Positions 7,573 to 15,403 of a stretch of DNA of 64,000 bases are shown here, piece by piece (the first letter of the stretch is position 1; each line of letters opens with the position of its first letter). The stretch comes from Streptomyces sp. PCS3-D2 (GTDB lineage Bacteria; Actinomycetota; Actinomycetes; Streptomycetales; Streptomycetaceae). The DNA lies in NCBI RefSeq assembly GCF_000612545.2, contig NZ_CP097800.1:5406501-5470500 (forward strand), given 5' to 3'. The notes below the pieces were generated by a model. That model did no database searches. It was not told the origin of the DNA and was given only the letters and a program-made list of their open reading frames with translations. The translations under genes and the position numbers were made by a program.

Positions 7573-8439
7573 GTGCCCCGTCTCTCTGAAGTCATCGCCG
7601 CGCTGGACGCTCTCTGGCCCCCCTCGCGGGCCGAGCAGTGGGACGCGGTCGGAACCGTATGCGGCGAACCCGAAGCCGAGGTCACCCGGGTCCTGTTCGC
7701 GGTGGACCCCGTCCAGGAGATCGCCGACGAAGCCGTGGAGCTGGGGGCCGACCTGATCGTCACCCACCACCCCCTGTACCTGCGCGGTACCACCACGGTC
7801 GAGGCCGGCACCTTCAAGGGCCGCGTCGTGCACACGCTGATCAAGAACGACATCGCGCTGCACGTCGCCCACACCAACGCCGACACCGCCGACCCGGGCG
7901 TCTCCGACGCCCTCGCCGGCGCCCTGGACCTGCGGATCACCGGTCCGCTGGTGCCGGACCCGACCGACCCGGAGGGCCGCCGAGGCCTCGGCCGGATCTG
8001 CGAGCTGGACCGCCCCGAGCCCCTGCGCGAGTTCGCCGCCCGCTGCGCCGCGTGGCTGCCGCCGACCGCCCAGGGCATCCGGGTCGCCGGCGACCCGGAC
8101 GCCATGATCCGGCGCGTCGCCGTCAGCGGCGGCTCCGGCGACAGCCTCCTCGCCGAGGTCCGCGCCGCCGGCGTGGACGCCTTCGTGACCGCCGACCTGC
8201 GTCACCACCCGGTGTCCGAGGCCCGCGAGCAGAGCCCGCTGGCCCTCGTCGACGCCGCTCACTGGGCCACCGAGTGGCCCTGGTGCGAGCAGGCCGCCGC
8301 GCAGCTCGACGCGATCTCCGAGCGCCACGGCTGGGGTCTGCGCACCCACGTCTCGCGCACGGTCACCGACCCGTGGACGGCGCACGCGCCGTCCGTCGTC
8401 TCTTCAACTCCCTCATCTATCTCAGGAGCCCCCAACTGA
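7573..8439 (+). CDS. Nif3-like dinuclear metal center protein
   Basis: The 288-residue product has the Nif3/YbgI pattern: an N-terminal WDAVGTVCGEP, DLIVTHHPLYLRG with metal-binding His residues near 60-65, HVAHTNADTA near 95, and a C-terminal half with FVTADLRHHPVSEA and LVDAAHWATEW. Family members form toroidal hexamers with two metals per subunit, and their biochemical role is unsettled. The GTG at 7573 is the start that gives the conserved N-terminus (LSEVIAALD). It is the first gene of an operon with the zinc-ribbon protein and the RNase H-phosphatase, an order conserved in actinobacteria. Its stop overlaps the next start. Confidence 0.9.
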   Translation: MPRLSEVIAALDALWPPSRAEQWDAVGTVCGEPEAEVTRVLFAVDPVQEIADEAVELGADLIVTHHPLYLRGTTTVEAGTFKGRVVHTLIKNDIALHVAHTNADTADPGVSDALAGALDLRITGPLVPDPTDPEGRRGLGRICELDRPEPLREFAARCAAWLPPTAQGIRVAGDPDAMIRRVAVSGGSGDSLLAEVRAAGVDAFVTADLRHHPVSEAREQSPLALVDAAHWATEWPWCEQAAAQLDAISERHGWGLRTHVSRTVTDPWTAHAPSVVSSTPSSISGAPN

Positions 8440-9179
8440 ACGCCGAGCCCGCCGACCAGATCCGACTTCTCGATGTCCAGGCGCTGGACGTCCGGCTGTC
8501 TCAGCTCGCCCACAAGCGCACGTCGCTGCCCGAGCACGCCGAGCTCGACACGCTCACCAAGGACCTGACGCAGCAGCGCGACCTGCTGGTCGCCGCCCAG
8601 ACCCAGGCGAGCGACACGGCACGCGAGCAGACCAAGGCGGAGCAGGACGTCGACCAGGTGCGCCAGCGCGCGGTCCGCGACCAGCAGCGGCTGGACTCCG
8701 GCGTGGGCATCTCGGCCCGGGACCTGGCGAACCTGCAGAGCGAGGTCGTCTCCCTCGCCAAGCGCCAGGGCGACCTGGAGGACGTGGTCCTGGAGGTCAT
8801 GGAGCGGCTGGAGGCCGCGCAGGAGCGCGTCTCCGAGCTCACCGGACGGGTCTCCGCGCTGGAGGCCAAGGTGGCCGACGCCACCGCCCGCCGTGACGCG
8901 GCCACCGCCGAGATCGACACCGAGGCCGCCAAGGTCACCAAGGACCGCGAGGTGATCGTCACCTCGATGCCGGGCGACCTGATGGCCCTGTACGAGAAGA
9001 TCCGCGTCAAGCAGGGCGGGGTGGGCGCCGCGCGCCTCTACCAGCGCCGCTGCGAAGGCTGCCGGCTGGAGCTCGACATGGCCGAGGTCAACGAGATCAA
9101 GGCCGCGGCCCGCGACCAGGTCGTCCGGCACGAGAACTGCGGCCGCATCCTGGTCCGTACGGCCGACTCGGGCATCTGA
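8436..9179 (+). CDS. C4-type zinc-ribbon coiled-coil protein with a CTG start
   Basis: This 247-residue protein has a long coiled coil (about residues 30-175, rich in Glu, Gln, Arg and Ala) followed by a zinc ribbon. The ribbon is CEGC near residue 205 and HENC near 235, so one usual Cys is His. The best start is CTG at 8436. It follows AGGAG (8424-8428) at good spacing and gives the family N-terminus NAEPADQIRLLDVQALD. No ATG, GTG or TTG is nearby in frame. The CTG overlaps the Nif3 stop as CTGA, and the stop overlaps the next ATG as TGATG, so the three genes are tightly coupled. Function is unknown. Confidence 0.85.
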   Translation: MNAEPADQIRLLDVQALDVRLSQLAHKRTSLPEHAELDTLTKDLTQQRDLLVAAQTQASDTAREQTKAEQDVDQVRQRAVRDQQRLDSGVGISARDLANLQSEVVSLAKRQGDLEDVVLEVMERLEAAQERVSELTGRVSALEAKVADATARRDAATAEIDTEAAKVTKDREVIVTSMPGDLMALYEKIRVKQGGVGAARLYQRRCEGCRLELDMAEVNEIKAAARDQVVRHENCGRILVRTADSGI

Positions 9180-10510
9180 TGCCGCGTTTCGTCGTCGAGG
9201 CCGACGGCGGGTCCCGGGGCAACCCGGGGCCGGCCGGCTACGGCGCCGTCGTCCTCGACCCGGCCTCGGGCGAGACGCTGGCCGAGCGCGCCGAGTTCAT
9301 CGGCGTCGCGACGAACAACGTGGCGGAGTACAAGGGCCTGATCGCCGGGCTCACGGCCGCCCGTGACCTCGCGTCCGACGCGGTGGTCCTGGTCCGGATG
9401 GACTCCAAACTCGTCGTCGAGCAGATGTCGGGCCGCTGGAAGATCAAGCACCCGGACATGAAGCCGCTCGCGGCCGAGGCCGCGCGGATCCTGCCCCGCG
9501 CGCAGGTGACGTACGAGTGGATCCCGCGCGAGCGGAACAAGCACGCGGACCGGCTCGCCAACGAGGCGATGGACGCGGGCAATCGCGGCGGGCAGTGGGA
9601 GCCGTCGGCCTCCTCCGCCGCCCTCGACGCGTCCGCCGCCCGGTCCCTGGCCACCCCGCCGCCGTCCGGCCCGCCCGGGGACGCCGCCGCGGGCGCCGCA
9701 GCGGCGCGCGCCGCCCTGGCGGCCTCCCGGGGCGGCACGGACACCGCCGCCGCGCCCGCTTCCTCCTCTGTGCCGGTCGCCGTGTCGGCGCCCGCGGAGG
9801 CCGGCGCCGACACGGGCGGACCGCTCGTCGCGACGGCACCGCCCGCCGCCGCGCCCGCGGGCGGCCAGGGCTGGGCGCCCGACACGGGCGCCCCGGCCAC
9901 CTTCGTGCTGCTGCGCCACGGCGAGACCGCGCTCACCCCCCAGAAGCGGTTCTCCGGAAGCGGGGGGAGCGACCCCGAGCTGTCCCCGGCCGGCCGTCGC
10001 CAGGCGGCGGCCGTCGCGGAGGCGCTTGCCGCCCGTGGCACCGTGCAGGCGGTCGTCAGCTCCCCGCTGCTCCGCTGCCGCGAGACCGCCCGGGCCGTCG
10101 CCGACCGCCTCGGACTCGACGTGAGCGTCGAACAGGGCCTGCGCGAGGTGGACTTCGGTGCCTGGGAGGGCCTGACCTTCGCCGAGGTGCAGGAACGCTT
10201 CCCGGAGGACCTCCAGGCCTGGCTGGACTCCCCGAAGGCCGCCCCCACCGGCGGCGGGGAGAGCTTCGCGGCCGCCGCCCGCAGGATCTCGGCCACCCGT
10301 GACCGGCTGCTGGCCGCCCACGCGGGGCGGACCGTCCTGCTGGTCACCCATGTGACCCCGGTCAAAACCCTGGTCCGCCTGGCCCTCGGGGCACCGCCGG
10401 AGTCGCTGTTCCGGATGGAGCTCTCGGCGGCCTCCCTCTCGGCGGTGGCCTACTACGCCGACGGCAACGCCTCGGTCCGCCTGCTGAACGACACCTCGCA
10501 CCTGCGGTAG
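9179..10510 (+). CDS. Bifunctional RNase HI / alpha-ribazole-type acid phosphatase
   Basis: The 443 residues hold two enzymes. Residues 1-135 are a type I RNase H (VEADGGSRGNPGPAGYGAVV, NNVAEYKGL, then NKHADRLAN), which cleaves RNA in RNA-DNA hybrids. An Ala/Pro/Gly-rich linker spans about residues 140-240. Residues 245-443 are a histidine phosphatase of the CobC group (VLLRHGETALTPQKRFSG, then EVDFGAWEGLTF and VTHVTPVKTLVR). The same fusion is known in M. tuberculosis Rv2228c and S. coelicolor SCO2299. It could serve R-loop or primer removal and late cobalamin assembly. The ATG overlaps the zinc-ribbon stop by one base. Confidence 0.95.
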   Translation: MPRFVVEADGGSRGNPGPAGYGAVVLDPASGETLAERAEFIGVATNNVAEYKGLIAGLTAARDLASDAVVLVRMDSKLVVEQMSGRWKIKHPDMKPLAAEAARILPRAQVTYEWIPRERNKHADRLANEAMDAGNRGGQWEPSASSAALDASAARSLATPPPSGPPGDAAAGAAAARAALAASRGGTDTAAAPASSSVPVAVSAPAEAGADTGGPLVATAPPAAAPAGGQGWAPDTGAPATFVLLRHGETALTPQKRFSGSGGSDPELSPAGRRQAAAVAEALAARGTVQAVVSSPLLRCRETARAVADRLGLDVSVEQGLREVDFGAWEGLTFAEVQERFPEDLQAWLDSPKAAPTGGGESFAAAARRISATRDRLLAAHAGRTVLLVTHVTPVKTLVRLALGAPPESLFRMELSAASLSAVAYYADGNASVRLLNDTSHLR

Positions 10511-10563
10511 GCCCGGCCGACGGATCCCGCCCCGCCGGGCCCCCGGCCGGGCCGGATCCTTGC

Positions 10564-10617
10564 GGTGCGGGTGGTGCGGGTGGTGCGGGTGGTGCGGGTG
10601 GTGCGGGTGGTGCGGGT
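10564..10617. repeat. Six perfect GGTGCGGGT tandem copies
   Basis: The 9-bp unit GGTGCGGGT occurs six times without change, followed by a degenerate GGTGAAGGC. The array lies in the 258-bp gap between the RNase H-phosphatase gene and the 3' end of the RNase P RNA gene. No gene is supported in this gap. The same unit closes the variable array in hmuV (25498-25506). Confidence 0.9.
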
Positions 10618-10768
10618 GGTGAAGGCGGTGCGCGGTGCCACCGAGGAGACATTCCGGCGGGGCACCGCCGGAACCTGGCGGGTGCCGTCCCACGGCAGCC
10701 GGCAACCCCGGCGGGAGCCGAAGGGTGCGGGTCGAGAACCGCGTCCCCGAACGGGAGCGGAAGCGGCA

Positions 10769-11170
10769 GACGAGCCGGCCTGTACGCCGGGTTCTGTCGC
10801 CCGGAGACCTCGCGGTCGCCGGGGAGACGGCCATCCATCTAGGACCGGCGTTGCCGCCGGCCTCGTGCGGTCTACCCGCGAACTCGGGCGGGCAGCCCTC
10901 AAGCGTTCGCGCAGACCCGTCCGGGGACGGATCCTCTTGACCTTGCTCCAGGTGGGGTTTACCTAGCCGCCTGGGTCACCCCAGGCGCTGGTGGTCTCTT
11001 ACACCACCGTTTCACCCTTACCGGGGGCCGAAGCCCCTGGCGGTCTGTTTTCTGTGGCACTGTCCCGCGGGTCACCCCGGGTGGGCGTTACCCACCACCC
11101 TGCCCTGTGGAGCCCGGACGTTCCTCGGCGGGATCCGAAGATCCCGACGCGGCCGCCCGGCCGACTCGTC
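10769..11170 (-). ncRNA. rnpB: RNase P RNA (bacterial class A)
   Basis: Read on the minus strand, the sequence contains the diagnostic RNase P RNA segments. These are GAGGAACGTCCGGGCTCC followed by ACAGGGCAGGGTGGTGGGTA near the 5' end, CCACAGAAAACAGACCGCC in the middle, AAGGGTGAAACGGTGGTGTA, and GACAGAACCCGGCGTACAGG near the 3' end. The ends were set by helix P1: GACGAGTCGGCC at 11170-11159 pairs with GGCCGGCTCGTC at 10780-10769, with one G-U pair. This gives about 402 nt, the usual actinobacterial size. It is the catalytic RNA for tRNA 5' maturation. A possible -10 element TACCAT lies at 11189-11184. Exact ends may differ by several bases. Confidence 0.95.
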
Positions 11171-11208
11171 TGCCGTGGCGACCATGGTACCGGCTGTGTC
11201 ATCGCCGC

Positions 11209-11239
11209 TTGACCTTGCCGCGACGGCAAGGTTTCTACT
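11209..11239 (+). promoter_or_regulatory. MerR-type promoter with 19-bp spacer and perfect operator
   Basis: The -35 TTGACC (11209-11214) and -10 TCTACT (11234-11239) are 19 bp apart, the long spacer typical of MerR-controlled promoters. The spacer carries the perfect inverted repeat CCTTGCCG-CGA-CGGCAAGG (11213-11231). The ATG of the MerR gene is at 11246, so the transcript should be leaderless or nearly so. This points to autoregulation by DNA twisting when the effector is bound. Confidence 0.85.
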
Positions 11240-11245
11240 GGGGTC

Positions 11246-11980
11246 ATGCGGATCGGAGAGATCGCCGCGGTCGTCGGGGTCACCACCCGGGCGATCCGGC
11301 ACTACCACCATGTCGGGCTGCTCCCGGAACCGGAGCGGCGCCCCAATGGCTACCGGGCCTACACCGTCCGGGACGCCGTCCTGCTGGCCCGCGTACGGCG
11401 GCTCACCGAGCTCGGCCTCAGCCTCGACGAGGTGCGCGACGTCCTCGCGGACGACGCCGGGCGCGACCTGGCGGACGTCCTGGAGGAGCTCGACGCCGAC
11501 CTCGCCCGGCAGGAGTCCGAGATCAAGGAGCGGCGGCGACGGCTCGCGGTGCTCCTGGCCGCCCGGCCGGGGGAGGGCGAGCCGATGTCGCCCGCGCTCG
11601 CCGGGCTGCTGGCGAAGGCGCCGCGCACGACCTCGCCGTCCGCGGCGAAGGACCGCGAACACCTGACGCTCCTCGACGCGTCGGGCGCGGGCGGCGAGGA
11701 GGTCTACGCCGCGCTCGGACCGCTGGCCGCCGACCCCGGGGTGCTCGCCCTGTACGAGCGGCTGGACGAACTCGCCGACGCCTGCGCGGACGACCCGCGG
11801 ATCCCGGGCCTGGCCGCGGAGCTGGTGGCCGTGGTCCCCGACGAGGTGTTCGCCGCGATCCCCCGGAACGGGGCGGTCGTGGCCGGGTTCCAGGAGGCGC
11901 TGCTCGCCGAGTACGCGCCCGCGCAGGCGGAGGTCGTCCGCCGCGTCATGCAGGCCTTCATCGAGCGGGGGCGCCGATGA
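11246..11980 (+). CDS. MerR-family transcriptional regulator
   Basis: The 244-residue protein starts with the MerR winged helix (MRIGEIAAVVGVTTRAIRHY, then GLLPEPERRPNGYRAY), followed by the dimerisation helix near residues 80-105. A long C-terminal domain from about residue 120 to the end has an all-helical look and no metal-binding cysteines. It is probably a ligand- or stress-sensing domain rather than a metal sensor. It should bind the 19-bp-spacer promoter directly upstream and activate its own operon with the membrane protein downstream. The effector cannot be read from sequence. Its stop overlaps the next start as ATGA. Confidence 0.9.
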   Translation: MRIGEIAAVVGVTTRAIRHYHHVGLLPEPERRPNGYRAYTVRDAVLLARVRRLTELGLSLDEVRDVLADDAGRDLADVLEELDADLARQESEIKERRRRLAVLLAARPGEGEPMSPALAGLLAKAPRTTSPSAAKDREHLTLLDASGAGGEEVYAALGPLAADPGVLALYERLDELADACADDPRIPGLAAELVAVVPDEVFAAIPRNGAVVAGFQEALLAEYAPAQAEVVRRVMQAFIERGRR

Positions 11981-12807
11981 TCCGCGCCGCACGGGCGGCG
12001 CGGATCGCGGCGGCCGCTGTCCTGCCGGCCGAGCTGGTGCTCGTGGTGTGCCGGGCGGCCGGGGTGCGGCTGCCCACGCCGGCCCTGGCCGCGGCCGGAG
12101 CCGGCGTGTTCGCGATGCTCCTGCTCCAGATAGGGGTGCTGCGCGGGCTGTACGCCGCCGCCCGGGCCGCCGGCGGGGAACCCCGGGCCGCCCTGCGGAC
12201 GGCGGTCCGGGCCATGGTCCCGGTCCAGGTGCGGCGGCTGCTGCGGCACGAGCTGCGCGCCGGAGCCTCCCTCGGCCGGTGGGTCCTGCGCAGGAAGCAC
12301 GGGGTGCGGCACGGCGACCTCGCCGCCGCGTACACCGGGCCGCAGACGGCCATGATGTACGGGATGGTCTTCGTGTCGGTGGTCGAGACCGTGGCGCTGG
12401 CCCTCCTCATCCCCTGGCCGGCGGTCCACCGGGCGGTGCTCGTGCTGGACGTGTACGGGATCGTGCTGGTGATCGCCCTGCACGCCGCCTGCGTCACCCG
12501 GCCGCACGTGGTCGGTGCCGACGGCTCGTTGCGGATCCGCTACGGCGCCCTCTTCGACCTCGTCGTCCCGCCGGACGCGGTGGCCTCGGTACGGGTGGAG
12601 CGCCGCTATCCGGAGGGGCGGCTGGTCACGGTCTCCGACGACGGGGTGCTCGACCTCATCGTCGGCAGTCAGACCACGGTGACCCTGGAGCTGAGCCGCC
12701 CGCTCGCCTTCACCCGCCCGCTCGGCGCCCGCGGATCGGCCACCACCGTCCGCTTCCACGCGGACGACCCCGGCACCCTGGTCTCGGCCCTGCGCCGGCC
12801 GGCATAG
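11977..12807 (+). CDS. Integral membrane protein coupled to the MerR regulator
   Basis: This 276-residue protein has hydrophobic segments near residues 8-25 (AAAAVLPAELVLVVC), 33-52, 125-145 (MYGMVFVSVVETVALALLI) and 150-170 (LDVYGIVLVIALHAACV). A soluble C-terminal region of about 100 residues follows, rich in beta-type segments (YGALFDLVVPPDAVASV). The ATG overlaps the MerR stop, so it is very likely the regulated target. No transporter motif is recognised, so function is unknown. A role in envelope or drug response is only an inference from the MerR partner. Confidence 0.75.
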   Translation: MIRAARAARIAAAAVLPAELVLVVCRAAGVRLPTPALAAAGAGVFAMLLLQIGVLRGLYAAARAAGGEPRAALRTAVRAMVPVQVRRLLRHELRAGASLGRWVLRRKHGVRHGDLAAAYTGPQTAMMYGMVFVSVVETVALALLIPWPAVHRAVLVLDVYGIVLVIALHAACVTRPHVVGADGSLRIRYGALFDLVVPPDAVASVRVERRYPEGRLVTVSDDGVLDLIVGSQTTVTLELSRPLAFTRPLGARGSATTVRFHADDPGTLVSALRRPA

Positions 12808-12887
12808 GGCGGGGCGGGACCGGCGGGCGTCTACCCTGGCCGGGGGGCCGCACCCCCTGTGCCGTGCCGTACTGAAGGAGAACCACC

Positions 12888-13691
12888 GTGCTCGTGCTGC
12901 TGCCGCCCTCCGAGGGAAAGGCCGCCGGAGGCTCCGGCGCACCGCTGGAGCCGCAGGAGCTGTCGCTGCCGGGTCTGGCGCAGGCCCGGGCGGCGGTGCT
13001 GGCGGAGCTCGTCGACCTGTGCTCGGGCGACGAGCTGAAGGCCCGTGAGGTGCTGGGCCTGAGCGAGGGCCTGCGGGGCGAGGTCGCGAAGAACGCGGAG
13101 CTGCGCTCGGCGGCGGCCCGCCCGGCGGGGGAGGTCTACACCGGCGTGCTCTACGACGCGCTGGGCCTGGCCGACCTGCCGGCGCCGGCGCGGGCGATGG
13201 CCGAGGACACGCTGCTCGTCTTCTCCGGGCTGTGGGGCGCGGTGCGCGTCACCGACCGCATCCCCTCCTACCGCTGCTCGATGGGCGTGAAGCTCCCGGG
13301 GCTGGGGGCGCTCGGCGCGTACTGGCGCGCGCCGATGGCGGAGGTGCTGCCCGCCGCCGCCGGGGACGGGCTCGTACTGGACCTTCGTTCGGCGGCGTAC
13401 GCGACGGCGTGGAAGCCCAGGGGCGAGGTCGCGGGTCGGACCGCGACGGTGCGGGTGCTGCACGCGCAGACGGTCGACGGCGTGGAGAAGCGGTCCGTGG
13501 TGAGCCACTTCAACAAGGCCACGAAGGGCCGGCTGGTCCGGGACCTGCTGGTGGCGGGTGCCGTGCCCGGTTCGCCCGCCGAGTTGGTGACGGCCCTGCG
13601 GGACCTGGGGTACGTCGTCGAGGCGGAAGCCCCCGCGAAGGCGGGCCGGGCCTGGTCCCTCGACGTGGTCGTGACGCAGATCCACCACTGA
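12888..13691 (+). CDS. yaaA: YaaA-family peroxide stress protein
   Basis: The 267-residue product begins MLVLLPPSEGKAAG, the YaaA/DUF328 start, and keeps YTGVLYDALG, LLVFSGLWGAVRVTDRIPSY and KRSVVSHFNKATKGRLVRDL. In E. coli, YaaA lowers free intracellular iron under peroxide stress and binds DNA. Whether this homolog does so is not known. The GTG start at 12888 follows AAGGAG. It stands alone between the MerR operon and a convergent primase-polymerase-like gene. Confidence 0.9.
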   Translation: MLVLLPPSEGKAAGGSGAPLEPQELSLPGLAQARAAVLAELVDLCSGDELKAREVLGLSEGLRGEVAKNAELRSAAARPAGEVYTGVLYDALGLADLPAPARAMAEDTLLVFSGLWGAVRVTDRIPSYRCSMGVKLPGLGALGAYWRAPMAEVLPAAAGDGLVLDLRSAAYATAWKPRGEVAGRTATVRVLHAQTVDGVEKRSVVSHFNKATKGRLVRDLLVAGAVPGSPAELVTALRDLGYVVEAEAPAKAGRAWSLDVVVTQIHH

Positions 13692-13714
13692 CGCGCGGCG
13701 GCCGCTGCCGCTCC

Positions 13715-14464
13715 TCAGCGGCCGAGCGGCCAGGCCACCGTCGCCGGCGTGCGGTCGGAGGTGTCGGCGTACGCGGCGCAGGCGTCCGTCAGGGTCTCCA
13801 GGAGGGTCAGCGGGTCCGGGAGGGGGTGTTCCATGCCGCGGATCCAGCTCACCGCATGGTCGCCGGGGAGGGCCGCCGGCGGGACCAGGACGTAGCTGCC
13901 GCGGCAGTGCCAGCGCAGGCCCGGGTGCTCGTCCATGGTCTCGGGCTGGCAGTCCAGCGCGCACGGCCACCACTCGTCTTCGTCCTCGGGGGTGCCGCGG
14001 GTGGCGGTGAAGAAGAGCATCCGGGCCTGGTCGCCGGTGCCGCCCGATTCGGCGACGGGGCCGACCTTGACGCCGGCCTCCAGGAGCCGTGCCAGGGCGG
14101 CGGCGCCGGCTTCCAGCGGGACGTCGAGCACGTCGTGGACCATGCCGGTCGCGGTGATGAAGTTGGCCTCGGGCTGGTTGCGGGCCCACCGCTCGATCTG
14201 CGCGCGGTCGGTGGTCGACTGGGTCTGCCAGGCGAAGGAGACCGGATGCCGTGCCGGGGTCGGACAGCCGATGCGGTCGCACGAGCACCGGTATTCGGCG
14301 GGATGGGCCGCGGGGGCGAGGGGAAGACCGGCGGCGGCAACGGCCACGAGGAGCGCCTCGCGGTCCCGTGCGGGGTCCTCGGCGGTGGGTTTCTGCCGCC
14401 GGCGCAGCCACTGGGAAATCCTGCTCTGCTCGCCGCGTTTGACGCGGCCGGACTCAGACCCCAT
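13715..14464 (-). CDS. Stand-alone bifunctional DNA primase/polymerase-like protein
   Basis: The 249-residue protein resembles the N-terminal prim-pol domain of archaeo-eukaryotic-type primases found on actinobacterial plasmids and chromosomes. It has AAAGLPLAPAAHP, YRCSCDRIGCPTPARHP near residue 60, RWARNQPEANFITATG and DVLDVPLEAG with acidic residues near 115. It lacks a helicase domain. The ATG at 14464 follows GGTGAGGGG. The usual second catalytic acidic pair is not obvious, so activity is uncertain. Streptomycetes often carry such short members, whose role is unknown; repair or plasmid origin are possible. Confidence 0.75.
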   Translation of the reverse strand: MGSESGRVKRGEQSRISQWLRRRQKPTAEDPARDREALLVAVAAAGLPLAPAAHPAEYRCSCDRIGCPTPARHPVSFAWQTQSTTDRAQIERWARNQPEANFITATGMVHDVLDVPLEAGAAALARLLEAGVKVGPVAESGGTGDQARMLFFTATRGTPEDEDEWWPCALDCQPETMDEHPGLRWHCRGSYVLVPPAALPGDHAVSWIRGMEHPLPDPLTLLETLTDACAAYADTSDRTPATVAWPLGR

Positions 14465-14634
14465 CGATCCCCTCACCTCACCGTTACCCCGGCAGACCTT
14501 CACATGGTCCCACCATCCTGCGCCCAGGGTGACCGCTCTTCGAGACCGGGGGGCCGTGGACGGGTGACCGCAAATACCTGCATACCAGCAGAATCGGTGC
14601 AAACATGCCCGGGTGAACGCAGGGGGTCGGGCGT

Positions 14635-15246
14635 CTAGCGGGCGGTGACGTTTGCCACCCCGCCGAGCACCCGGTCCACCAGCGCGTCGGTGTACGCGTG
14701 CGTGAGCGGCGCGGTGCGCATCAACCAGCGGTAGGTCAGCGGCCCCACCAGCATCTCGACCGTGAGCCGCAGATCGGTGTCCGGCGCGAGCTGGCCGGCC
14801 TCGCGGGCCGTGCGCAACCGGGCCTCGTAGAGGGCGAGCTGGGGCTCCAGGAGCTGCTCGGTGAACCGGGCGCCGAGCTCGGGGTCGCTGGCGCCGGCCG
14901 CCGTCAGGGCGCGCACGGGGGCCTCGTACTTCTCGTCGTTGAACTCGTCGACCGTCGCCCGCATCACGTGCTTCAGGTCGGCGGCGAGGTCCCCGGTGTC
15001 GGGGAAGCCGGTCCACCCGGCGTCCGTCTCCGCGTCCCCGGCGAGGGCGAGGGAGGCCTCCAGGAGGACGGCGGCCTTCGAGGGCCACCACCGGTAGATG
15101 GTCTGCTTGCCGACGCCGGCCCGGGCGGCGATGGCCTCGATGGTCAGCTTGTTGTAGCCGACCTCCCCGACCAGGGCGAGCGCGGCATCGAGGATGGCGC
15201 GCCGGGAGCGGTCGCTGCGGCGCGCGGCGTCAGGGGTCTTGGGCAT
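14635..15246 (-). CDS. TetR-family transcriptional repressor
   Basis: This 203-residue protein has an N-terminal TetR helix-turn-helix (RRAILDAALALVGEVGYNKL, then GVGKQTIYRWWPSKAAVLLE near residues 45-65). The C-terminal ligand domain contains LKHVMRATVDEFNDEKYEAP and LRLTVEMLVGPLTYRWLM, the TetR_C_11-like pattern. A palindrome with flanking GTCTC repeats lies 18 bases upstream of its ATG, consistent with autorepression. The divergent neighbour is the dimethylargininase gene 157 bp away, which could be a shared target. The ligand is unknown. Confidence 0.92.
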   Translation of the reverse strand: MPKTPDAARRSDRSRRAILDAALALVGEVGYNKLTIEAIAARAGVGKQTIYRWWPSKAAVLLEASLALAGDAETDAGWTGFPDTGDLAADLKHVMRATVDEFNDEKYEAPVRALTAAGASDPELGARFTEQLLEPQLALYEARLRTAREAGQLAPDTDLRLTVEMLVGPLTYRWLMRTAPLTHAYTDALVDRVLGGVANVTAR

Positions 15247-15263
15247 GCCCCGAAGCTATCAAG

Positions 15264-15275
15264 CGAGACGTCTCG
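15264..15275. promoter_or_regulatory. Probable TetR operator
   Basis: CGAGACGTCTCG is a perfect 12-bp palindrome 18 bp upstream of the TetR start. It is followed on the plus strand by two more GTCTC copies within 15 bp. Position and symmetry fit the autoregulatory site of the adjacent TetR regulator, possibly also repressing the divergent gene. Confidence 0.65.
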
Positions 15276-15403
15276 TCTCTTCGTCTCTCCGGCTCTCATC
15301 GTTTCGGTAAACCACCCCATCGGTCCACTGCGCCGTCCCGGTCGAGGAGGCACGATTCTCTCCAGCACTCGTCCCGAGTCGTGAAAGTCGTGAGGAGCCT
15401 TCT

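Noticed and set aside
10500-11210. Several open frames on both strands, including Arg-rich ones near 10453-10966
   Set aside because: They overlap the RNase P RNA gene and the 9-bp repeat; the RNA gene explains this region better.
13715-14464. Integrated plasmid or prophage marked by the primase-polymerase-like gene
   Set aside because: No integrase, att repeats, replication or transfer genes nearby, and base composition is like the neighbours.
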